Positions 25,873-33,630 of a DNA stretch of 64,000 nt are shown here, piece after piece. Source of the DNA: Fimenecus sp052298855 (GTDB lineage: Bacteria; Bacillota; Clostridia; Oscillospirales; Acutalibacteraceae); contig DAVZXP010000004.1 of NCBI GenBank assembly GCA_052298855.1, forward strand, positions 62,001 through 126,000, in the 5' to 3' direction. Position 1 is the stretch's first letter; the number at the start of each line of letters is the position of its first letter. The notes under the pieces were generated by a model, which saw nothing but the letters and a program-made list of their open reading frames with translations, ran no database searches and was not told the DNA's origin. Both the position numbers and the translations under genes were made by a program.

Positions 25873-26092
25873 AATATTCATTCCTTTCAATCGTTGAAAT
25901 TCTTTGTTCGTGTGTTTTTACCCTTTCTTCTATAAGCGGTATTCTCTGTGCAAAATTGTTATGCTTGTCAACCTTCTTTTCAAGCTCACGAAGTCTGTAA
26001 TTTGTAAGCTTTGCACTTGTGATTATGCCTCCTACAGTACCCGAAAGAGTTCCGAGAAACGATAATAATGCAACGAAAATTTCAGACTGCAT
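25865..26092 (-). CDS. XhlA-like small membrane protein
   Basis: 75 residues with one N-terminal hydrophobic helix (FVALLSFLGTLSGTVGGIIT) followed by a charged coiled coil with regular Glu/Lys/Arg spacing (LRELEKKVDKHNN, EERVKTHEQRI). This is inverted relative to classical XhlA, which has the helix at the C-terminus, but small coiled-coil/helix proteins of this kind are usual beside phage holin and endolysin genes. The start at 26092 has GGGGGT upstream. A longer frame to 26152 lacks a ribosome site. Confidence 0.7.
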   Translation of the reverse strand: MQSEIFVALLSFLGTLSGTVGGIITSAKLTNYRLRELEKKVDKHNNFAQRIPLIEERVKTHEQRISTIERNEYYE

Positions 26093-26148
26093 AACATACC
26101 CCCATTTCATTATATTTAAACCGTAGCATATTATTGCAAATGTTTTCA

Positions 26149-27270
26149 TCAAGCGTCCTCACCGATAATTACAAGCTTTGTTCCCTCAAAAAAAGGAACT
26201 GCCGTGCTTGTTCCTGCGACAAAAAACCCGATTTGAATATTGTCAATAGCCTTTGGATTTACAGTTGAAATGGAATTAAACGACGGATAATTTGCCGTTC
26301 CCTGTCCTCCTTGTCCGTAAATCGTGCGTGTAGAAGTAAACATTTCGGGATGAACTACTGTCTCACAAAACACACAAAGCGTACCTTGGTTTGCAATTCC
26401 ATCTATGTGCGCCAAATATCTCTCGCCGTAATCCGTTCTGATTTTAACAGCGATAGAGGAATTCTGCGTCGAGCATTTTCCTACAAGGAAAATTTTCATT
26501 TTCTTTAACGAAAAAGCCTTTTTGTCATTATCTTTCCATATGTTAAAAGCATCGTCTGCATTTCCGTTAGAGATTTCTGCTGAAAATACAACCCTTTCAG
26601 ATTTGCTCTTAATAAAATCATATACACCTGAACTTGACACCGCATTTTGAGAGGTTGCGGTAACAGTAGCGTCAACAGGCGTACCGTTGTCGCCCTTATC
26701 ACCTTTTTCGCCTTTTTCTCCTTGTTCGCCTTTCTCGCCTCTCAAACCTTGTATGCCTGTATCGCCCTTGTCACCTTTATCGCCTTTTTCTCCCTTATCA
26801 CCTTTTATGCCCTGTAATCCACGATCACCTTTTTCGCCTTTGAAGTCTCCGTTTTTTACAGCTTCAAGTAAAGAGTTTACTGAAAAATCATATTCTTCTC
26901 GAAGTGTATCGTCACAGGAAGCTATCGGTGAAAAACAAAGCTTGATTTCCTTTGCCTTAATTAACTTTTCGGTTTCGTAAGTCGTTTCATTGATTTTTAC
27001 GACATTGAAATAGCAGAGCATACTCATACTGCTTGTAAGACTTGCAGGCATATCAAAGCTGATTTTATTGCTTTCGTTGGGTGTAAGATATTCAGTTCTG
27101 ACAACTCCTGTCGGCAGAGCAAACTCAATATAATATCTATGCTGCGGTGAAATGTACTGTGCATCTATTTCAAATACGAGGGTGGTCGCATTGTGCTCAT
27201 ACATAGTGCCCGCATTGTATATTTCGTCGGACAAAGAGCCGTCAACCTTTACGGTTACTGTTTTATTCAT
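26149..27270 (-). CDS. BppU-type baseplate/fibre protein with collagen-like repeats
   Basis: 373 residues in three parts. Residues 1-130 resemble the N-terminal domain of BppU-family phage baseplate upper proteins ('HRYYIEFALPTGVVRTEYL', 'ISFDMPASLTSS'). Residues 145-198 are 18 uninterrupted Gly-X-Y triplets rich in GEK/GDK, a collagen-like triple-helix stalk. Residues 200-373 are a beta-rich tip domain. Such fibres bind host surface glycans in Siphoviridae. No other tail gene is present. The ATG at 27270 follows GAGGAG and lies 2 nt past the stop of the sigma-like gene. No signal peptide is visible. Confidence 0.82.
   Translation of the reverse strand: MNKTVTVKVDGSLSDEIYNAGTMYEHNATTLVFEIDAQYISPQHRYYIEFALPTGVVRTEYLTPNESNKISFDMPASLTSSMSMLCYFNVVKINETTYETEKLIKAKEIKLCFSPIASCDDTLREEYDFSVNSLLEAVKNGDFKGEKGDRGLQGIKGDKGEKGDKGDKGDTGIQGLRGEKGEQGEKGEKGDKGDNGTPVDATVTATSQNAVSSSGVYDFIKSKSERVVFSAEISNGNADDAFNIWKDNDKKAFSLKKMKIFLVGKCSTQNSSIAVKIRTDYGERYLAHIDGIANQGTLCVFCETVVHPEMFTSTRTIYGQGGQGTANYPSFNSISTVNPKAIDNIQIGFFVAGTSTAVPFFEGTKLVIIGEDA
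26677..26838 (-). repeat. Collagen-like Gly-X-Y triplet repeat
   Basis: 54 codons encoding 18 Gly-X-Y triplets, mostly GEK and GDK, within the fibre gene. The DNA is a degenerate 9-nt tandem repeat. The opposite strand is open in this stretch as a Ser-Pro-rich frame, which is an artefact. Confidence 0.92.
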
Positions 27271-27272
27271 AT

Positions 27273-27668
27273 TCAATTCTCCTCGCTGATATTATTTATT
27301 ATTTGGTCAAAGTTTTTCGGAAGGTCAACAAGAGAGAAACCGCACAAATACGCATACTTAAGCACTGAATATAATTTATCGGTAGCAGTTTTAAGTGTTT
27401 TATATACCTGTTGCCTTGAAACACCGTGCTTTGCGGAAATATCATTTATTTTCATATTGTCAAAATATCTATCCCGCAAAATTTCACCTTGAAAATCAGT
27501 TAACTCGGACTTAACCGCTTCTGAAAAAATCTTTTTTATGGTGTTTTTTCTTGTTGTTAAAATGTATTTCGGAATTTCTCTTGTATCGTCTTCGGTCATA
27601 AGTTCAAACTTCTCGGACAAAAGCCTGTATTCGCCGACATCAATTCCGATAATATCCCTAGTATTCAT
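27273..27668 (-). CDS. Sigma-70 region 4-like regulator
   Basis: 131 residues. The C-terminal half has a helix-turn-helix typical of sigma region 4.2: 'LTDFQGEILRDRYF' followed by INDISAKHGVSRQQVYKTL. There is no recognisable region 2, so it is probably not a complete sigma factor. Phage late-gene activators and sigma-like proteins of this size occur in many Firmicute prophages. It is the first gene of the cassette, has GGAGGTG before its ATG and is translationally coupled to the fibre gene. Autoregulation is possible but not shown. Confidence 0.78.
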   Translation of the reverse strand: MNTRDIIGIDVGEYRLLSEKFELMTEDDTREIPKYILTTRKNTIKKIFSEAVKSELTDFQGEILRDRYFDNMKINDISAKHGVSRQQVYKTLKTATDKLYSVLKYAYLCGFSLVDLPKNFDQIINNISEEN

Positions 27669-27696
27669 TTTTCACCTCCCGAAAGTTCTGTAAATT

Positions 27697-27739
27697 AAAA
27701 CAACACCTAACAACCAAAATCGGTCGTAGGTGTCGTTTT
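27697..27739 (-). promoter_or_regulatory. Leader hairpin/possible attenuator before the sigma-like gene
   Basis: About 18 paired bases with one bulge and a 6-nt loop (27716-27721). The two mispairs on the plus strand become G-U pairs in minus-strand RNA, so the fold is better there. On that strand it is flanked by an A-run and followed by TTTTAATTT, an attenuator-like layout about 30 nt before the ATG. Confidence 0.55.
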
Positions 27740-27768
27740 TTAATGTGCGTCGTTCACTCGCATAATTT

Positions 27769-27797
27769 ATTATAGGACGCTTTTTGTTACTTGTCAA
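27769..27797 (-). promoter_or_regulatory. Perfect-consensus sigma-A promoter of the cassette
   Basis: TTGACA (27792-27797), 17-nt spacer, TATAAT (27769-27774): both hexamers match consensus exactly at optimal spacing. The leader of about 90 nt holds the hairpin at 27697-27739. Confidence 0.8.
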
Positions 27798-27805
27798 CAC
27801 AAAAA

Positions 27806-27833
27806 AAGACCGATTGAAAAATCAATCGGTCTT
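27806..27833 (-). terminator. Terminator of the glp-like operon
   Basis: A perfect 12-bp stem (27806-27817 with 27822-27833), loop AAAA. On the minus strand it is followed by a run of seven T. It closes the transcript running from the MBOAT/glp genes just before the cassette promoter. Confidence 0.85.
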
Positions 27834-27849
27834 ATATGTATTAAAATTT

Positions 27850-28209
27850 TTATGCTTCGTTAGTTACAACAATGTCAATTCCCGTTCCGAGAATATCTTT
27901 TACTGCAACATCACCGAAAGTAACAGGTGCTTTAAGAGTAACCTTGTTAACTTCCTTCATTGCGTCAAAAAGCATCTCCTTCGGAATAGGCAAAGCTGAT
28001 TTTACGGGTACAACGGGAAGTCTGCCGCCCTCAACCTTAACGGTAGATGTGAGCATTCTTTCGGGGTGAGTGCATTCCTGGCGAGCGTACTTGTCACCTC
28101 TCGGGCAGGTGTTACCTGTTACGGAGATAACCTCGTTATTGTCGTCAAGCTCAACCGTTATAGCGCAACCCATAGGACAGGATACGCAAACCATTTCTCT
28201 CTTTGTCAT
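27850..28209 (-). CDS. DUF1667 protein (GlpC-like accessory)
   Basis: 119 residues matching the DUF1667 family. Conserved cysteines lie in CVSCPMGC near the N-terminus, then 'GNTCPRGDKYARQEC' and a basic 'HPERMLTSTV'. Four or more cysteines suggest an Fe-S or zinc site. DUF1667 is regularly encoded last in a trio with two FAD oxidoreductases resembling glycerol-3-phosphate dehydrogenase subunits, as here (3-nt gap). It probably serves as an electron-transfer subunit, but no activity is established. Confidence 0.9.
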   Translation of the reverse strand: MTKREMVCVSCPMGCAITVELDDNNEVISVTGNTCPRGDKYARQECTHPERMLTSTVKVEGGRLPVVPVKSALPIPKEMLFDAMKEVNKVTLKAPVTFGDVAVKDILGTGIDIVVTNEA

Positions 28210-28212
28210 AAT

Positions 28213-29469
28213 TTACGCCTCCTCGATTGTTACTGTAAGTGTGCTGTCGGCAGGAAGAGATTTTACTGTGTCAAGTTTAATGAGAACATTCTCCATTTCA
28301 CCGGGAGTCATCTTCTTCTTATTCTTTGACATTATAACCTCGTCGCCGCATTTAACAACAAGCTTAACATTTTTGAATACCTGACCGACACGGAAGTAAA
28401 GCTTAACATCCTTATCGGTTTCCTTGTTAATTCTCTGAGGCACAATATAGCGAACGCCGTTAGTTCCCTGTGTATTGATATAGTCGCCTGACTTCTTCTC
28501 GCCCTTAATGAACTTAGCTGCGCCCTCGCCTGCTATCTGGCTTTCCTCGGTAACATAGTCAACAAGGTCATGAACCTGCAATACGTTACCGCAAGCAAAT
28601 ACGCCCTTATGGAGAGTTTCTCTGTACTCGTCAACAGACGGGCCGTTTGTAATACGGTCAAGTTCAATACCTGCATTCTTTGAAAGCTCATTCTCGGGAA
28701 TAAGTCCAACCGAAAGCATCAAGGTATCGCAAGGGATATACTCCTCTGTGCCGGGGATGGGCTTCAAGTGCTCATCGACATTAGCAACCGTAACACCCTC
28801 AAGTCTGTCCTTACCGTGAGTTGAAACAACTGTGCAAGAAAGACGAAGCGGAATATCAAAGTCCTCAAGGCACTGAACAATGTTTCTTGTAAGACCGCCC
28901 GAATAAGGCATAAGCTCGCAAACAGCCTTAACCTTTGCGCCCTCAAGAGTCATTCTTCTTGCCATAATAAGACCGATATCACCCGAGCCGAGAATTACAA
29001 CTGTTTTACCGGGCATATAGCCGTCAATGTTAACATATTTCTGTGCAGTACCTGCGGTCATAATGCCCGAAGCTCTGCAGCCTGCGATTGAAAGTGCGCC
29101 TCTCGGTCTTTCACGGCAACCCATTGCAAGAACAATAGCTTTAGCCTTGATTGTAAGAAGTCCGTCTTCCTTATTGCAAGCTGTAACAACATTGTCGTCC
29201 GATATATCGAGAACCATTGTGTCAACCTTAACATCAATATCGGTTTCCGATACTTTCTTTATAAATCTTCCTGCGTATTCGGGGCCTGAAAGCTCTTCGC
29301 CGAAATAGTGAAGTCCAAAGCCTGTATGAATACACTGTTCGAGAATACCGCCGAGTGTGTCAGCTCTCTCGAGAATAATAATTTTTTCAATTCCCTCTTC
29401 ACGTGCCTTGAGCGCCGCTGCCATACCTGCAGGGCCACCGCCGACTACCGCTAAATCATAATTAAGCAT
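28213..29469 (-). CDS. NAD(P)/FAD-dependent oxidoreductase, GlpB-like
   Basis: 418 residues of the pyridine nucleotide-disulphide oxidoreductase fold. FAD motif is AVVGGGPAGMAAALKA at the N-terminus, the NAD(P) site is VVILGSGDIGLIMARR near the middle, and a C-terminal FAD site is near GVFACGNVL. It is the second FAD subunit of the GlpA-like/DUF1667 cluster. The start at 29469 has GAGGTGTG upstream; the frame extending to 29478 was rejected. It likely moves electrons from glycerol-3-phosphate oxidation to NAD or another carrier. Confidence 0.9.
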   Translation of the reverse strand: MLNYDLAVVGGGPAGMAAALKAREEGIEKIIILERADTLGGILEQCIHTGFGLHYFGEELSGPEYAGRFIKKVSETDIDVKVDTMVLDISDDNVVTACNKEDGLLTIKAKAIVLAMGCRERPRGALSIAGCRASGIMTAGTAQKYVNIDGYMPGKTVVILGSGDIGLIMARRMTLEGAKVKAVCELMPYSGGLTRNIVQCLEDFDIPLRLSCTVVSTHGKDRLEGVTVANVDEHLKPIPGTEEYIPCDTLMLSVGLIPENELSKNAGIELDRITNGPSVDEYRETLHKGVFACGNVLQVHDLVDYVTEESQIAGEGAAKFIKGEKKSGDYINTQGTNGVRYIVPQRINKETDKDVKLYFRVGQVFKNVKLVVKCGDEVIMSKNKKKMTPGEMENVLIKLDTVKSLPADSTLTVTIEEA

Positions 29470-29479
29470 TCTACACACC

Positions 29480-30910
29480 TCACTTCGTTCTCTCGTAAAT
29501 AATCTTGGACTCTCCGCCGAACTTTGTAATCTCGTTCATCGGAACGCCAAGCTCTTTTGCAAGCAATTCAACAACCTTACTGCCACAGAAGCCGCCCTGA
29601 CATCTGCCCATGCCGGCTCTTGTTCTTCTCTTAACGCCGTCAACATCTCTTGCACCCGCAGGAGCGTGAATAGCGTCGAGAATTTCGCCCTCGGTTATTG
29701 TTTCGCAACGGCAAATAATTCTGCCATAAGCGGGATTCTTCTTAATAAGAGCCTCTCTCTCCTCTTTCGACATATGTCTGAAGCGAACGGGAGCCTCTCT
29801 TGTTATCTTGTAATCAGCCTTTTCATCAGCCGAAAGTTTTTCAAACAAAAGCTCTTCAACATACTTTGCGATAGCGGGAGCTGCCGAAAGACCGGGAGAC
29901 TCAATGCCTGCACAGTTGATGAACTTATCGCTCTTATCGGAATAGCCGATAATAAAGTCGTCTGTAACCGGATGCGCACGAACACCTGCGAAGGATGTGA
30001 TTGCACCTCTGAGGTTAACAGCCTTTACGCTCTTAAGAGCTCTTGATACAACAAACGCAAGTCCCTCGGGAGTTGTATCAGTATCGTCCTTGTCGGGCTC
30101 GTCCGTCGCTGACGGTCCGATAAGAAGGTTGCCGTCAACCGTGGGAGTAACAAGAACACCCTTGCCCATCTTATTCGGGCATTGGAATATTGTATGGTTT
30201 GCAAGGTAGCCGAAGGATTTATCAAGAAGATAATATTCGCCCTTTCTTGCAATAAGCTCAATGCTGTCGTCGCCAATCATTTTGGCAACCTCATCAGAAT
30301 GGTTACCTGCCGCATTGATTATGTACTCAGCCTCGATAGTACCGAGAGTTGTGTCGAGCTCATAAACGTCATTGTCTTTCTTAATTGCCTTAACTTCGCA
30401 GTTCCTGAGGAATTCAACTCCGTTAGTAACCGCAACTTCCGTTGCCGCAATTGTCAATTCATACGGGCAAACAATACCTGCTGAATTTGAAAGCAACGCA
30501 CCGACAACCTCTTCGGAAACATAAGGTTCAAGTTCTCTGACCTTATCTCCGTCGATTATTTCAAGATTCGGGACACCGTTTTTGACACCTCTGTCATACA
30601 GCTCCTTAACGTGCTCCATTTCCTCATCGGAAAAGGCAAGAACGAGAGAGCCGTTGTTTCTGTAAGGGACATTTAATTCCTTACATACCTCAGGCATCAT
30701 TTCGGTTCCTTTCACATTCAATTTTGCTTTCATTGTTCCCGGGATAGCGTCGAAACCGCCGTGAACAATTGCGCTGTTAGCTTTTGTAGTACCCATTGCC
30801 ACATCATTGCATCTTTCGAGCAAAGCGACCTTAATGTCATATTTGGACAACTCCCTCGAAATGAGAGCGCCTACAACGCCCGAGCCGATGACTGCAACAT
30901 CGTACTTCAT
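29480..30910 (-). CDS. GlpA-like glycerol-3-phosphate dehydrogenase with BFD-type domain
   Basis: 476 residues. The N-terminal DAO-type FAD domain (VAVIGSGVVGALISRELS, 'NSAIVHGGFDA') is followed by a substrate domain and a C-terminal [2Fe-2S] BFD-like domain with CRCETITEGE and GMGRCQGGFCG (four cysteines). This is the layout of anaerobic GlpA-like enzymes in Clostridia. It would oxidise sn-glycerol-3-phosphate to DHAP, although a wider hydroxy-acid substrate cannot be excluded. First of the trio, 27 nt downstream of the DHHW-like gene. Confidence 0.92.
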   Translation of the reverse strand: MKYDVAVIGSGVVGALISRELSKYDIKVALLERCNDVAMGTTKANSAIVHGGFDAIPGTMKAKLNVKGTEMMPEVCKELNVPYRNNGSLVLAFSDEEMEHVKELYDRGVKNGVPNLEIIDGDKVRELEPYVSEEVVGALLSNSAGIVCPYELTIAATEVAVTNGVEFLRNCEVKAIKKDNDVYELDTTLGTIEAEYIINAAGNHSDEVAKMIGDDSIELIARKGEYYLLDKSFGYLANHTIFQCPNKMGKGVLVTPTVDGNLLIGPSATDEPDKDDTDTTPEGLAFVVSRALKSVKAVNLRGAITSFAGVRAHPVTDDFIIGYSDKSDKFINCAGIESPGLSAAPAIAKYVEELLFEKLSADEKADYKITREAPVRFRHMSKEEREALIKKNPAYGRIICRCETITEGEILDAIHAPAGARDVDGVKRRTRAGMGRCQGGFCGSKVVELLAKELGVPMNEITKFGGESKIIYERTK

Positions 30911-30937
30911 AAAACCTCACCCCTTGTAAAATATATA

Positions 30938-31315
30938 TTAATCAATGTTCTGACCGGCAAAGTCATCCTTCTCCTGCTTTTCAACGATAACCATTCCGCT
31001 GTTACCCTGCGTCTTTGAAAAAGCTTTGGAGATTTTTGAGTTTATACCGAGGAACTTATCTCTGTAAGGAAATGTATCCTGATAATATTCCTCAAACTCC
31101 GAAAAGTATTTTCCGTTAAGCACCGCCGAAACAGTAAACTTCGGTCTTTGCTTGAGAGCTCTGTTTTCCTTTTGCGAAACAGTTTTATCGGTGTCAAACG
31201 CACTTATAAGAAAAAGTGCTATTATCACACCGACAAAAGCCAAAATTATGAAAAATGCACCCGCTTTGTTCGGAGTAACATCTTTTTTTACTTTCTTTCT
31301 TATATACATAGCCAT
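30938..31315 (-). CDS. Truncated DHHW/AlgX-type SGNH partner, N-terminal part only
   Basis: 125 residues: basic N-terminus, one membrane helix (FFIILAFVGVIIALFLIS, about 21-38) and a segment with SQKENRALKQRP and 'YQDTFPYRDKF'. This is the start of DHHW/AlgX-like proteins, which normally run to 350-400 residues with an SGNH catalytic domain carrying Asp/His residues. Here the frame stops shortly after the first conserved region, with no continuation before glpA at 30910. It sits in the usual place, 9 nt after the MBOAT gene. It may be a degraded partner or a stand-alone membrane adaptor. Confidence 0.75.
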   Translation of the reverse strand: MAMYIRKKVKKDVTPNKAGAFFIILAFVGVIIALFLISAFDTDKTVSQKENRALKQRPKFTVSAVLNGKYFSEFEEYYQDTFPYRDKFLGINSKISKAFSKTQGNSGMVIVEKQEKDDFAGQNID

Positions 31316-31324
31316 ATGCCACCG

Positions 31325-32731
31325 TTAAAATCTGAAATAAAGGAAAGGATTGTAGCTGTCGCCGATAAGCGAAGCGGTTGAAACCGTTAACGAGAACAGC
31401 ACGAACAATACGATTGACAAATTGACAACAACCTTACCCGATTTGCTTGCGGAAATGTTCTGCGCAAATCGTTTTATAAGACTTGCAATCGGAAGCGATG
31501 CTATTATTCCGATGATTATTACCGCTATATAGTTTTGAGCGACTGTTTTTTCGGTAAGCGTAGAAAATCCGTTTTGGAAGAAAATCGCTCTAAAGAAGTT
31601 CTTAAGGTTAGCGAGGTCTTCAAAATAAAAAAACGCCCAGCCGATAACCACTACAAGCAGAGTGTAAATGTGTTTGATGACGGAGCTTGTCCTTGAAAGT
31701 CGCTTGCCGATATAAATCTTTTCAAGCATAAGGAAAAAGAAGTAGTAAAGCCCCCAAAGTATGTAGTTGTAGCTTGCACCGTGCCAAAAGCCCGTAAGCA
31801 CCCAAACAATAAGCATATTAAACGCCCAATGCTTTCTGTTGCCGCCGAGCGGAATGTAGACGTAATCCCTGAAAAACGAGCTTAATGTAATGTGCCAGCG
31901 TCTCCAAAAATCATTTACGGAGTCGGCGCAGTAAGGATAGCGGAAGTTTTCGGGAAAATCAAAACCGAAAATCTTACCCAAGCCTATTGCCATATCCGAA
32001 TATGCGGAAAAGTCAAAATAAATCTGAAGAGTAAATGCGATTATACCAATCCAAGCACCTGCAAAGCTGACGCCGTTCATATCGCCGCCGATAAGCTTTG
32101 TTGACAGCTCGCCTGCATAGTTTGCGATAATCGTCTTTTTAATAAGACCTATGCAAAAGCGCAAAATGCCGTCAGATGCTCCCTTTAAGGTAACAGTTCT
32201 TGAAGAAAGTTGCCTTTCGACATCGCTGTAACGAACAATCGGTCCTGCAATAAGCTGCGGAAACATTGAAACATACAGAAGCAGCTTAAAAAATGAATTT
32301 TGGACCCCTACCTTGCCCCTGTAAACGTCAACGACATATGTAAGAGCCTGAAATGTATAGAAAGAAATTCCGATAGGAAGCGCAAGCCCAAGCGATTTAA
32401 TATTGAGTGAAAACGCCGAATTAAGACTCTGCGCAAAGAAGTCCGAATACTTGAAAAGTGCAAGACTTGAAAGCGTAATTGTCACGCTCAAAAACAGGAA
32501 AAGCTTTGAAAGCACCTTCCCCCTGTATCTGTCAACCAAAAGTCCGCCGATATAGTCTACAAGCACGGTAGCAATCATCAAAAGTACATATTTCGGCTCG
32601 CCGTATGCATAAAATGCCAATGAGAAAACCAAAAGTACGGCGTTGCGGATTTTTATATTCTTCGTCAAAAAATAAAAGACAAGACACAGAGGCAGGAAAA
32701 TATATAAAAATACCAAGCTTGAAAAAACCAA
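31325..32731 (-). CDS. MBOAT-family O-acyltransferase (DltB/AlgI type)
   Basis: 468 residues with about 11-12 membrane helices. MBOAT signatures include 'YFDFSAYSDMAIGLGKIFGF', 'NDFWRRWHITLSSFFRDYVYIPLGG' (catalytic His region) and 'LTGFWHGASYNYILWG' with the second conserved His. Such proteins transfer acyl groups to surface polysaccharides with an SGNH partner. I chose the TTG at 32731 because GGAGG lies 7 nt upstream and the product then begins VFSSLVFLYIFLPL like other members. The 42-residue longer frame from 32857 has no ribosome site. Confidence 0.93.
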   Translation of the reverse strand: MVFSSLVFLYIFLPLCLVFYFLTKNIKIRNAVLLVFSLAFYAYGEPKYVLLMIATVLVDYIGGLLVDRYRGKVLSKLFLFLSVTITLSSLALFKYSDFFAQSLNSAFSLNIKSLGLALPIGISFYTFQALTYVVDVYRGKVGVQNSFFKLLLYVSMFPQLIAGPIVRYSDVERQLSSRTVTLKGASDGILRFCIGLIKKTIIANYAGELSTKLIGGDMNGVSFAGAWIGIIAFTLQIYFDFSAYSDMAIGLGKIFGFDFPENFRYPYCADSVNDFWRRWHITLSSFFRDYVYIPLGGNRKHWAFNMLIVWVLTGFWHGASYNYILWGLYYFFFLMLEKIYIGKRLSRTSSVIKHIYTLLVVVIGWAFFYFEDLANLKNFFRAIFFQNGFSTLTEKTVAQNYIAVIIIGIIASLPIASLIKRFAQNISASKSGKVVVNLSIVLFVLFSLTVSTASLIGDSYNPFLYFRF

Positions 32732-32816
32732 GAATTTGCCTCCGATAAACGTTATAGTTAAAAAATGTCTATTGTGCATGTATATTAACAACCGTTTTAA
32801 CACACTTAAATTTAAT

Positions 32817-32841
32817 TTTCCGCAGAATTGCATTGCGGAAA
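32817..32841 (-). promoter_or_regulatory. Leader hairpin upstream of the MBOAT gene
   Basis: A perfect 8-bp stem (32817-32824 with 32834-32841), 9-nt loop, no T-run on the minus strand. It lies between the likely promoter at 32856 and the TTG at 32731, in a leader of about 115-120 nt. A cis-regulatory role is possible but unproven. Confidence 0.4.
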
Positions 32842-32850
32842 GCATTTGTG

Positions 32851-32866
32851 GTAGCATTATACCACA
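32851..32866 (-). promoter_or_regulatory. Extended -10 element for the MBOAT operon
   Basis: TGGTATAAT (TATAAT at 32856-32861) inside a short palindrome GTGGTA...TACCAC. No good -35 is visible, so an activator or the extended -10 may be needed. It might drive MBOAT, DHHW-like and glp-like genes together. Confidence 0.4.
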
Positions 32867-32922
32867 TTTTTTATAGAAATAATAGTGTTTTTAGAATATT
32901 TTTCATTAAATTTTGCACAAAT

Positions 32923-33630
32923 TTATACCGCTTTTTCCATTTCTTTTTTCAATCTTGCTATAATTCGCTTTTCGAGGCGAGAAATATAGCTTTGAGATAT
33001 GCCGAGAATGTCCGCAACCTCCTTTTGCGTATGCTCCGTTTCCCCTCCCAAACCGAAACGCATATTCATAATAAGCCGTTCCCTCGACGACAGAGAATTG
33101 ACCGTTTCCAAAAGCACCTTTTTCTCGTCCTCACATTCAAGCCCTCGGTTTATCTCATCGGGCTCACTGCCCAAAACGTCGGACAAAAGCAGCTCGTTTC
33201 CGTCCCAATCGATATTCAGCGGCTCATCTATTGAAATATCTGTTCTGTGCAGATTTATTTTTCGAAGATACATTAAAATTTCATTTTCAATACACCTTGA
33301 AGCGTAGGTTGCAAGCTTAATGTTTTTCTCGGGCTTAAAGGTGTTCACGGCTTTAATAAGACCTATTGTTCCGATTGAAACCAAGTCATCCGTCCCCACG
33401 CCCGAATTGTCAAATTTCTTAGCAATATAAACGACAAGCCTTAAATTGTGCACAATCAGCGGTTCTCTTGCGCTCTCATCTCCGTCTGAAATGCGTTTGA
33501 GATACTCCTCCTCGCATTCCTTTGTAAGCGGCTCGGGTAAATTTTCTCCGCCGCCGACAAAGTTTATGTCGGTCTCGAAAAACAGCTCTTTAATTTTGCT
33601 GAAAAGTGACCGTATGTACTCTTTTATCAT
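32923..33630 (-). CDS. sigE: RNA polymerase sporulation sigma factor SigE
   Basis: 235 residues, mother-cell early sigma factor made as pro-SigE and cleaved by SpoIIGA. The first ~22 residues form the amphipathic pro-sequence (IKEYIRSLFSKIKELFF), then region 2 with 'GTIGLIKAVNTF' and 'LATYASRCIENEILMYLRK', 'DEPLNIDWDGNELLLSDVL' (nearly invariant in SigE), and region 4 with ISQSYISRLEKR. The reading frame overlaps the end of spoIIGA by 41 nt, a tight spoIIG operon. It differs from SigK at 44 kb in the region 3 linker. Confidence 0.97.
   Translation of the reverse strand: MIKEYIRSLFSKIKELFFETDINFVGGGENLPEPLTKECEEEYLKRISDGDESAREPLIVHNLRLVVYIAKKFDNSGVGTDDLVSIGTIGLIKAVNTFKPEKNIKLATYASRCIENEILMYLRKINLHRTDISIDEPLNIDWDGNELLLSDVLGSEPDEINRGLECEDEKKVLLETVNSLSSRERLIMNMRFGLGGETEHTQKEVADILGISQSYISRLEKRIIARLKKEMEKAV

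Noticed and set aside
26687..26980. Plus-strand Ser-Pro-rich frame with repeated SPLSPFSP units
   Set aside because: It is the reverse complement of the collagen-like Gly-X-Y codons; no ribosome site or promoter precedes it.
24740..27668. Complete prophage
   Set aside because: No integrase, terminase, portal, capsid, tail tube or attachment-site repeats were seen on either side.
27697..27739. Hairpin read as a plus-strand terminator
   Set aside because: No plus-strand gene precedes it, and the plus-strand stem has two A-C mismatches that are G-U pairs only in the minus-strand RNA.
30911..30937. Frameshifted remainder of the DHHW partner
   Set aside because: Only 27 nt separate it from the intact glpA-like gene, so no catalytic domain could be hidden in another frame.
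32732..32857. N-terminal extension of the MBOAT protein
   Set aside because: The extension includes the leader hairpin and promoter, has no ribosome site, and the TTG at 32731 gives the typical family N-terminus.
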